From Streptomyces sp. NRRL S-350 (GTDB lineage: Bacteria > Actinomycetota > Actinomycetes > Streptomycetales > Streptomycetaceae): a stretch of 64,000 nucleotides of DNA. Position 1 is the first letter of the stretch, and the number at the start of each line of letters is the position of its first letter. Of this stretch, positions 24,786 through 31,152 are shown piece after piece. The stretch is from NCBI RefSeq assembly GCF_000719705.1, contig NZ_JOHO01000035.1, forward strand, positions 9,495 to 73,494, written 5' to 3'. Both the position numbers and the translations under genes were made by a program. A model generated the notes under the pieces. That model was not told the DNA's origin and ran no database searches. It saw only the letters and a program-made list of their open reading frames with translations.

Positions 24786-26468
24786 GTGGATGCGATCGCG
24801 CGGGCCTGGAAGAAGGCGGTTCGGACGGCACTGCCCGGGCCCTGGCGGCCCCGACGGGTGGTGGGCGAGGCCGCGCTCGCCCTGCTGATGGGCGGGCTCG
24901 CCGCCCTGGGGGAGTTCGCCGCCGGCACCGGCCTGGCGGTGCCGTTCGGTCTGGGCGTCGCGGTGCTGTGGGTGCTGCGCCGCGGGCTCCCGGCCACCGT
25001 GCTGCTGGCCGCCGCGGCTGCCACGGGCTGGTCGGCGGGGCCGGTGCTGCTGCTGATCTGCGCGGGCTGGGCGGCCGGGGCGCGGATCCGCCGGGTCTGG
25101 ACGCTGGTCGCCATCTTCGCGGCGGGCTGGGCGCTGTTCACCGTGACGAGCGTGGTGAAGGAGGCCGCCTCGTTCTCGCCCAAGCTACTGCTCGGCCTGT
25201 CCCTCGGCGGGTTCCTGGTGCTCGCCGTGCTGCCCGCGCTCTACGGCCGCTACCGCGCGCAGCGGCGCGCCCTGCTGGACGCGCTGCGCGAGCGCAACGA
25301 CCAACTGCTGCGCGAGCGGGTCATGGTCGTGCACCAGGCGCGGCTGCGCGAGCGGCACCGGATCGCCCAGGACATGCACGACAGTCTGGGCCACCAGCTG
25401 GCGCTGATCTCCGTGCACTCGGGCGCGCTGGAGGTGGACCGTACGCTCACCGACCGGCAGCGGGAGGCGGTCGGGGTGCTGCGGCAGGCGGCGGTCGCGG
25501 CGATGCGCGAGCTGCGCGAGGTGGTCGGGGTGCTGCACGACGAGTCGACGGCGGTGCCGCCCGCTCCGGGGGCCTCGTCCGCGGGTGCCGCCCGGGGCGG
25601 CGCGGACGGGGTCGGGGAGCTGGTGGAGTCCTCCCGCGCGGCCGGGGCGCAGATCGAGCTCACCCGGGAGGGCGAGCGGCGCCCGTTGCCGGCCGCGGTC
25701 GACCATGCGGCGTACCGGATCGTGCAGGAGGCGCTCACCAACGCGCACAAGCACGCCCCCGGCGCGCCCATCGGGGTCGCGCTCCGGTACGAGCCCGACG
25801 CGCTGGTGGTGGAGGTCACCAACGCACGCGCGCCGGAGCTCGTGGGCGTGCGCGCCGGCGCGGGGGCGGCCGTCAGCGGCGGCCAGGGGCTGACCGGGCT
25901 GCGGGAGCGCGCCCGGTTGGTCGGCGGGATGGTGCACGCCGGGGTGACGCCGGACCAGGGCTTCCGGCTGGCCGCCGTGCTGCCGTACGAGGGGGCGGAG
26001 AGCACCGGGGAGGGCGCCGCGGCCGCCGCCGGCGTCGACGCCGGGGACGACGGCTGGGTGTTCGACGGCCTGCCGCCGGCCGACGGGGCGGACGGTGGGC
26101 GGCGCAGCCCGGTGCTCGGCTGCGCGGTCGGGGTGGTGGCGGTCGGGCTGACCCTGCTGGGGCTGCTGGTCTGGGGCATCGTGGCGTTCGTCGACGGCAA
26201 CCGCGACGCGACGGTGCGCAAACCGCTGTACGACCGGATCCAGGTCGGCACGGCCGAGGCCGAGGTGCTGCACGAGCTGCCGCCGGGCAACAGCTTCTTC
26301 ACCGAGGGGTACGAGCGCACCGGGCCGACCCCGCCGGAGGGCGCGCAGTGCCGCTGGTACTCCCTGGTGGGCACGCACGCGGACGGCTGGAACGAGGACC
26401 ACGCGGCCCGGTTCTGCTTCCGGGACGGGGTGTTGGTGGAGAAGCAGCAGTACGTCGCCACGGGCTGA
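24786..26468 (+). CDS. NarL-type sensor histidine kinase with C-terminal membrane anchor and extracytoplasmic domain
   Basis: 560 aa from GTG 24786, which has TAGCCT 6 nt upstream and no SD (leaderless signature). About four helices (30-150) lead to a coiled region and His198 (AQDMHDSLGHQLALIS), then a HATPase (IVQEALTNAHKHA; GGQGLTGLRERA). After an acidic linker, a further helix (about 443-467, VGLTLLGLLVWGIVAFV) places the last about 90 residues outside the cell: VGTAEAEVLHELPPG, QCRWYSL, ARFCFRDGVL. The two Cys and the FCFRD word match the kinase at 7752. Its regulator gene starts 140 nt downstream. Confidence 0.9.
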   Translation: MDAIARAWKKAVRTALPGPWRPRRVVGEAALALLMGGLAALGEFAAGTGLAVPFGLGVAVLWVLRRGLPATVLLAAAAATGWSAGPVLLLICAGWAAGARIRRVWTLVAIFAAGWALFTVTSVVKEAASFSPKLLLGLSLGGFLVLAVLPALYGRYRAQRRALLDALRERNDQLLRERVMVVHQARLRERHRIAQDMHDSLGHQLALISVHSGALEVDRTLTDRQREAVGVLRQAAVAAMRELREVVGVLHDESTAVPPAPGASSAGAARGGADGVGELVESSRAAGAQIELTREGERRPLPAAVDHAAYRIVQEALTNAHKHAPGAPIGVALRYEPDALVVEVTNARAPELVGVRAGAGAAVSGGQGLTGLRERARLVGGMVHAGVTPDQGFRLAAVLPYEGAESTGEGAAAAAGVDAGDDGWVFDGLPPADGADGGRRSPVLGCAVGVVAVGLTLLGLLVWGIVAFVDGNRDATVRKPLYDRIQVGTAEAEVLHELPPGNSFFTEGYERTGPTPPEGAQCRWYSLVGTHADGWNEDHAARFCFRDGVLVEKQQYVATG

Positions 26469-26608
26469 CCGGTGGCGCCGGGGGCGCCGGGGGGCCCGGG
26501 GATGCCCGGGCGGGGGCCGCGGGTACCGCCGAGGCCCGGGGGCGGGGCGGCCCGGTGCGGATGTGAGGATGGTGCCGCAGCCGACGCCTGTTCGAGGGGA
26601 ATGCCAGC

Positions 26609-27277
26609 GTGATCCGAGTCCTCGTCGCCGATGACGAGCCGCTGATCCGGGCCGGGATCAGGATGATCCTCGGCTCCGCCGACGACATCGAGGTGGTCGC
26701 GGAGGCCGCCGACGGCCGGGAGGCGCTGGAGCTGGCGCGCTCGCACCGGGTCGACGTGGTGCTGCTGGACATTCAGATGCCGGTGATGGACGGGCTGACG
26801 GCGCTCGGGGAGCTGGCGAGGGTCGCCCCCGGCGCACGGGCGCTGATCCTCACCACCTTCGGGGAGCGTGAGAACGTCCTGCGCGCCGTGACCGAGGGCG
26901 GCGCCGGCTTCCTGCTCAAGGACACCGCGCCGAACGAGCTGATCCAGGCCGTCCGCGCGGCGGCCGGCGGGAACGCCTTCCTCTCCCCGGCCGCCACCCG
27001 GCACATCGTGGACTCGCTGGCCACCGGGCGCGGCGGTTCGCTGGCCGCCCGCAGGGCCGCGGCCCTGCGCCGACTGGAGGTGCTCACCGGGCGCGAGTCG
27101 GAGGTGCTCGCGCTCCTCGGGGAGGGGCTGTCCAACGCCGACGCGGGGGCGCGGATCCACATGAGCGAGGCCACGGTGAAGACCTATGTGAGCCGGATCC
27201 TGGCCAAGTTGGGCTGCGAGAACCGGGTCCAGGCGGCGCTGCTGGCGCGGGACGCGGAACTGGATGCGCGGAGCTGA
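26609..27277 (+). CDS. NarL/LuxR-family response regulator
   Basis: 222 aa from GTG 26609, with GAGGGGA upstream. The receiver has VLVADDEPLI, Asp54 (VVLLDIQMPVMDG), ILTTFGERE and FLLKDTAP. The LuxR HTH is at about 155-215 (LTGRESEVLALLGEGLSNAD, EATVKTYVSRILAKL). It resembles the regulator at 9479 across the receiver. It is the partner of the kinase upstream. No transporter follows, so its targets are elsewhere or include the Rpf-like gene downstream. Confidence 0.94.
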   Translation: MIRVLVADDEPLIRAGIRMILGSADDIEVVAEAADGREALELARSHRVDVVLLDIQMPVMDGLTALGELARVAPGARALILTTFGERENVLRAVTEGGAGFLLKDTAPNELIQAVRAAAGGNAFLSPAATRHIVDSLATGRGGSLAARRAAALRRLEVLTGRESEVLALLGEGLSNADAGARIHMSEATVKTYVSRILAKLGCENRVQAALLARDAELDARS

Positions 27278-27444
27278 GCGTGTTCGACCGGTGACGTACG
27301 GTGTCGGGTGTGGTGGATGCCACTCGACGGCCGTGCGGAGTCGGGAACTCCGGGTTCGTCGGTGACGGTCGGTCAGGTGTCGGTCGCAGTGTGTCGATGG
27401 TGTGCCGCGCCTCACGGATGGACAGATGTGAGTGCGGGCACGGA

Positions 27445-27530
27445 AGTTGACTGTTCGATCTTGGAAATTCGGTCAAACCCGGTCAAAGCGGGCGTCCTTT
27501 CTTGATCGATACCGCCGGTAACAGTCAACT
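27445..27530. repeat. Perfect 11-bp inverted repeat bracketing an AT-richer segment
   Basis: AGTTGACTGTT (27445-27455) and AACAGTCAACT (27520-27530), 64 nt apart. The centre is AT-richer than its surroundings and contains GGTCAAA twice (27471 and 27481). It lies 300 nt upstream of the Rpf-like gene. It could be two operator half sites or a large stem. Confidence 0.8.
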
Positions 27531-27553
27531 GACCTGCGACGTCGAAGAATTGC

Positions 27554-27582
27554 TTGCCGCGCCCAGGGGATGCCCCTAGCTT
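27554..27582 (+). promoter_or_regulatory. Candidate promoter of the Rpf-like gene
   Basis: TTGCCG (27554-27559), a 17-nt spacer and TAGCTT (27577-27582). It would give an untranslated leader of about 240 nt. Confidence 0.45.
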
Positions 27583-27589
27583 CATTGGC

Positions 27590-27829
27590 GGCGCAACGAG
27601 CGCCACCCGGGTTCACCCCGACGCACCGCCCGCCGACTGACCCACGGCGCGAGGGTGGTGCCCGCCGACGAGGCCCGCTCGAACAGGGCGGTCGGCGAGC
27701 GGAGGTGACCGGGGCGGCACGACACGTCCGACGCGTGTCCGGCCGCCCGACGAGTGCGGTGAGTGGAGAAGGGCCCATGTCCCGGGCCTGGTTCCGCCTG
27801 CCCGCCCGGGGCTTGTCGAGAGGACCTGT
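27590..27829 (+). other. Long leader of the Rpf-like gene, possible RNA regulator
   Basis: About 240 nt without a convincing gene, GC-rich with several pairing segments (for example TGGCG/CGCCA near 27584-27605). In streptomycetes some rpf genes are controlled by a c-di-AMP (ydaO-type) riboswitch. I could not recognise the conserved blocks of that element here, so I record only a structured-looking leader. Confidence 0.3.
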
Positions 27830-28579
27830 ATGAATTCCCGTCACGAGACCGCCGCTGCCACCACCTCCACCACCGCCACCAAGCGCAACCGCGTCCGGCT
27901 GGCCGTGGTGGCGGGCGCCGCCATCGCGGCCCTGCCGGTGGCCGGCCTCGTCACGGCCACCTCGGCCTCCGCCGCCACCGGCTCGACCTGGGACTCCGTC
28001 GCCCAGTGCGAGAGCGGCGGAAACTGGAGCATCAGCACCGGCAACGGCTTCCACGGCGGACTGCAGTTCACCCCCAGCACCTGGAAGGCGTACGGCGGCA
28101 CCGCCTACGCCCCCCAGGCCAACCAGGCGACCAAGGCGCAGCAGATCACGGTCGCCGAGAAGGTCCTCGCCTCCCAGGGCCCCGGGGCCTGGCCGGTCTG
28201 CTCGCAGAAGGCGGGCCTGAGCAAGGGCGGCGCCCCGGCCGCCGTCGACACCTCGGCGGACTCGGACGCCCCGGCGGCCAAGCCCGCGGCCAAGCCGGCC
28301 AAGCCCGCCGCCAAGCCGGCCACGAAGGCGGCGAAGCCCGTCGTCAAGCCGCAGGGTGCCGAGGCGGCGCAGGGCCGGCCGTCGGCCAAGCCCGCGCTGT
28401 CCGCGCCGGTCGCACCGAAGAACACCGCCGTCGGCAGCTACACCGTCAAGAGCGGTGACACCCTGAGCGGGATCGCGGCCAAGTTCGGCACCGACGTCGA
28501 CAGCCTGTACGGCAAGAACGCCCGCACCATCGGCGGCAACCCGGACCTGATCTTCCCGGGTCAGACCCTGGCGGTCTGA
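27830..28579 (+). CDS. Resuscitation-promoting factor-like transglycosylase with LysM domain
   Basis: 249 aa, ATG 27830 with AGAGGA before it. Signal peptide about 1-49 (ending ATSASA/A). The Rpf-type lysozyme-like domain (about 50-125) has the catalytic Glu61 in [10 protein letters not shown] and [13 protein letters not shown] Lys/Ala/Pro linker ([20 protein letters not shown]) leads to a C-terminal LysM (about 200-249, [26 protein letters not shown]) that binds peptidoglycan. It is secreted and cleaves cell wall, with roles in spore germination and exit from dormancy known for the family. Its long leader and hairpin-rich downstream region suggest RNA-level control. Confidence 0.94.
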   Translation: MNSRHETAAATTSTTATKRNRVRLAVVAGAAIAALPVAGLVTATSASAATGSTWDSVAQCESGGNWSISTGNGFHGGLQFTPSTWKAYGGTAYAPQANQATKAQQITVAEKVLASQGPGAWPVCSQKAGLSKGGAPAAVDTSADSDAPAAKPAAKPAKPAAKPATKAAKPVVKPQGAEAAQGRPSAKPALSAPVAPKNTAVGSYTVKSGDTLSGIAAKFGTDVDSLYGKNARTIGGNPDLIFPGQTLAV

Positions 28580-28595
28580 CGCCCGGTCCCGGGGC

Positions 28596-28698
28596 GGTCC
28601 GCCGGGCTGACGGGCCCGGTGGATGTGACGGTCCGCCGGGCTGACGGGCCCGGTGGATGTGATGGCCCGCCGGGCCTGACGGACCCGGCGGATCCGAC
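28596..28698 (+). repeat. Three tandem 34-nt units, each able to form a hairpin
   Basis: Units begin at 28596, 28630 and 28664. In the first two, CCGCCGGGC pairs with GCCCGGTGG (one G-U) around TGACGG; in the third, CCGCCGGG pairs with CCCGGCGG, the G-U becoming G-C. The array follows the Rpf-like stop by 17 nt and may act as a tandem terminator or 3'-end stabiliser. Confidence 0.85.
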
Positions 28699-28808
28699 CG
28701 CCTCAGGGACCTCGACCGTTCGACGGCCCGCAACCGTCTGACGGAGTGTGCGACCGAGACTCCGGCGAAGTGCCCGACCCGGCTTCCGCCGGAGCTTCGC
28801 GACCCTGC

Positions 28809-28843
28809 CCGAGCGGCTGCCCTCAGCGGGGGCAGTCGCTCGG
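28809..28843. terminator. 14-bp hairpin downstream of the Rpf-like gene
   Basis: CCGAGCGGCTGCCC (28809-28822) pairs with GGGCAGTCGCTCGG (28830-28843), with one G-U and a 7-nt loop. It is the longest stem in this spacer. Confidence 0.65.
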
Positions 28844-28883
28844 TGTGCGTTCCAGGGCAAGGCGGCGTGCACGCCAGGGTGAG

Positions 28884-28905
28884 ACCCCGGCGCACACGCC
28901 GGGGT
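28884..28905. terminator. 9-bp hairpin with CACA loop before the SDR gene
   Basis: ACCCCGGCG (28884-28892) and CGCCGGGGT (28897-28905) pair perfectly. A 12-nt palindrome GGCGTGCACGCC lies at 28864-28875. The rest of 28580-29031 shows no gene I can support. Confidence 0.55.
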
Positions 28906-29031
28906 GGGGGGCGCGCCGAGGTGTGGTTGAAGATTGAACGCGATGTCCGAATGTCGCCGGAGGTTTGAAGCGCTCCCGGCCAGGATCGAGTCATGTCCGA
29001 GATCGGAACGAGGAGTTCTGGAGATATGACG

Positions 29032-29781
29032 ATGAGCGGTACGGCAGTGCTCGACGGCAAGGTGGCTCTGGTGACCGGCGGCAGCCGGGGGATCGGGGCG
29101 GCGGTCGCGCTGCGGCTCGCCGAGGACGGGGCCCATGTGGTCCTGACCTACCAGGGCGGCGCGGAACAGGCGGAGGAGGTCGCCGCGAAGATCACCGCGA
29201 CCGGGCGGAGCGGCTGGGCCGTCCGGGCCGACAGCGCCGACCCGCAGGCCGTGCGGGCCGTGGTGGCGGCGGTCGCCGAGCGGTTCGGGCGGCTGGACGT
29301 CCTGGTGAACAACGCGGGCGTCGGCGCGCTCGGCCCGATCGGCGGGCTGGCGGAGGCCGACGTCGACCGGGTGCTGGAGGTGAACGTCCGGGCTCCCTTC
29401 CTGTACGCCCAGGCGGCCTCCGCGCACCTGGCCGACGGCGGCCGGATCGTCACCATCGGCAGCTGCATCGCCCAGCGGGTCGCCTTCCCCGGCGCCACCC
29501 TGTACGCGACCAGCAAGGCCGCGCTGATCGGGCTGACCAAGGCGCTGGCCCGGGAACTCGGCCCGCGCGGGATCACCGCGAACCTGGTCCACCCCGGTCC
29601 GATCGACACCGACATGAACCCGGCGGACGGCGAGTCCGCGGAGTACCAGAGCGGGCTCACCGCGCTCGGCCGCTTCGGCACCGGCGCGGAGGTCGCGGGC
29701 GCCGTCGCCTACCTGGTGGGCGAGGACGGCCGGTACGTCACGGGCGCGGAGCTGGCGGTGGACGGGGGCTTCGCGGCCTGA
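29032..29781 (+). CDS. Short-chain dehydrogenase/reductase
   Basis: 249 aa from ATG 29032, 8 nt after GGAG; ATG 29026 and 28993 are in frame but less well spaced. Classical SDR: cofactor motif VTGGSRGIGAAVAL, VNNAG at about 87-91, catalytic Ser144 (IGSCIAQ), Tyr158 and Lys162 (YATSKAA), and the C-terminal YVTGAELAVDGGF. The residues after the cofactor motif (LTYQGG) lack the acidic residue typical of NADH enzymes, so NADPH is plausible. Closest in pattern to 3-oxoacyl-ACP reductase-like enzymes; the substrate is unknown. Confidence 0.92.
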   Translation: MSGTAVLDGKVALVTGGSRGIGAAVALRLAEDGAHVVLTYQGGAEQAEEVAAKITATGRSGWAVRADSADPQAVRAVVAAVAERFGRLDVLVNNAGVGALGPIGGLAEADVDRVLEVNVRAPFLYAQAASAHLADGGRIVTIGSCIAQRVAFPGATLYATSKAALIGLTKALARELGPRGITANLVHPGPIDTDMNPADGESAEYQSGLTALGRFGTGAEVAGAVAYLVGEDGRYVTGAELAVDGGFAA

Positions 29782-29890
29782 CGCCGGGGCGGAGCCGGAG
29801 CCGGTGCGGTGTCGTGCCGGGCGGTCGTCGGCGTGCGCGCTTACGATCACCCGGCACGACCCGTGCTCCCGATCGTGCTCCCGGACCGGA

Positions 29891-29942
29891 TTCCCGACCG
29901 GTTCTCCGACCGGTTCCCTCCGGTTCTCCGACCGGTTCTCCG
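29891..29942. repeat. Short tandem repeat of GACCGGTTCTCC units
   Basis: About four imperfect 12-nt copies between the SDR gene and the DinB-like gene. No gene overlaps it. It lies 40-90 nt upstream of the next start codon, so it falls in the promoter or leader of that gene. Confidence 0.75.
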
Positions 29943-29982
29943 TCCCGGCTCCACGATCGGGCTCCCGACCGAGAGGTGTGCC

Positions 29983-30588
29983 ATGACCGCAGCGGAAGAC
30001 CCGATCGAGTTGCTGGCCCGGGCGCTGGCGCAGACCGCCGGGCTGATCGACGGCACCGGCGTCGAACTGGCCGGCCACCCGACGCCCTGCCGGTCCTGGG
30101 ACGTCGGCGACCTGATCAGCCATCTGCTGCACGACCTGCGGCAGTTCACGGTGCGGGCGAAGGGCGGGCAGCCGGACTGGTCGCAGCCCTTCGAACGGGT
30201 GGAGGAGGACTGGCTGCACGCCTTCGAGGCCGGGGCCGAGGAACTGGCCGATGCCTGGCGTGCGGCCGGCGACCTCACCGGGACGCTGGAACTCCCGGGC
30301 GTCGGCACCCTGCCGGCCCGCTTCCCCGTGGACCAGCAGATCGCCGAATTCGCGGTCCACGGATGGGACTTGGCCCGGGCCACCGGCCAGTCCACCGACG
30401 GCCTCGACCACGAGGTGGCCCTCACCGCCCTGGCCTGGGCCCAGGGCGCGCTCAAGCCCGAGTACCGCGGCGCCGAGGAGGACCACCACGCCTTCGGCCC
30501 GGCCGTCGCCGCGCCCGAGGACGCCCCGCCGTACGATCGGCTCGCCGCGTACTTCGGACGCGACCCGGCGGCGCCGATCGTCCCGTAG
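29983..30588 (+). CDS. Maleylpyruvate isomerase N-terminal/DinB-like metal-binding protein
   Basis: 201 aa, ATG 29983 with GAGAGG before it. The pattern is that of the TIGR03086/MDMPI_N group: HPTPCRSWDVGDLISHLL near residues 28-48 and FAVHGWDLARATGQ near 123-136, which supply His ligands for a divalent metal. Related actinobacterial proteins are mycothiol-dependent transferases or isomerases. Soluble, no signal peptide. Convergent with the molybdenum hydroxylase operon; the substrate is unknown. Confidence 0.85.
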   Translation: MTAAEDPIELLARALAQTAGLIDGTGVELAGHPTPCRSWDVGDLISHLLHDLRQFTVRAKGGQPDWSQPFERVEEDWLHAFEAGAEELADAWRAAGDLTGTLELPGVGTLPARFPVDQQIAEFAVHGWDLARATGQSTDGLDHEVALTALAWAQGALKPEYRGAEEDHHAFGPAVAAPEDAPPYDRLAAYFGRDPAAPIVP

Positions 30589-30662
30589 CGGAGCGACGGC
30601 CGCCCGGGGCCGGACCGCCCGGCGGCCCGAAGCCGTCCGTCGGCAGCCGGTACACCGCCGGG

Positions 30663-31124
30663 TCAGCGCGCCCGCCGGGCCGCCGCCTGCTTGATCGCCT
30701 CGCGGATACGCGGGTAGGTGCCGCAGCGGCAGACGTTCACGATCTCGTCGATGTCCGAGTCCGTCGGGTTCGGCGTGCGGCGCAGCAGAGCGACCGCCGC
30801 CATGATCTGGCCCGGCTGGCAGAAGCCGCACTGGGCGACGTCGCAGGCCAGCCAGGCCTCCTGGACGGGGTGCAGGACGTCCCCGTCGGCGAGGCCCTCG
30901 ATGGTGGTGACGGCGTGGCCCGCGCAGGCCTTGACGGACCGGGTGCAGGGCTGGAACTCGCTGCCGTCGAGGTGGCTGGTGCAGGCGCGGCAGACGCCCA
31001 CCCCGCAGCCGTACTTGGGGCCGGTGACGCCGAGCTTGTCGCGCAGCACCCAGAGCAGCGGCATGTCGTCCGGGGCCTCGACGCTGACGGGCTGCCCGTT
31101 GAGGACGAAGGTGTGGGTGGGCAT
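30663..31124 (-). CDS. (2Fe-2S)-binding small subunit of a molybdenum hydroxylase
   Basis: 153 aa. The N-terminal plant-type ferredoxin domain has its cluster Cys in YGCGVGVCRACTSHLDG and PCTR. The C-terminal four-helix domain binds the second cluster with QCGFCQPGQIMAA and NVCRCGTYPRIREA. This is the single-gene small-subunit type (isoquinoline 1-oxidoreductase alpha, IorA-like), lacking a separate FAD subunit. It lies 28 nt downstream of the large-subunit gene on the same strand. With that partner it would pass electrons from the molybdenum site to an external acceptor. Folded cytosolically and exported in complex if the partner's Tat leader is used. Confidence 0.93.
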   Translation of the reverse strand: MPTHTFVLNGQPVSVEAPDDMPLLWVLRDKLGVTGPKYGCGVGVCRACTSHLDGSEFQPCTRSVKACAGHAVTTIEGLADGDVLHPVQEAWLACDVAQCGFCQPGQIMAAVALLRRTPNPTDSDIDEIVNVCRCGTYPRIREAIKQAAARRAR

Positions 31125-31152
31125 GGGGGGCGGGATCCTCGGCTCTGGAAGG

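Noticed and set aside
27590..27829. A c-di-AMP (ydaO) riboswitch before the Rpf-like gene
   Set aside because: Expected from homologous loci, but I could not find the conserved GCCGAA and GGGGTGAAT-type blocks in the sense orientation. A GGGGTGAA word exists on the opposite strand with no gene downstream of it.
28596..28698. A CRISPR-like array
   Set aside because: Three adjacent 34-nt units without spacers and no cas genes; they are better explained as tandem hairpins.
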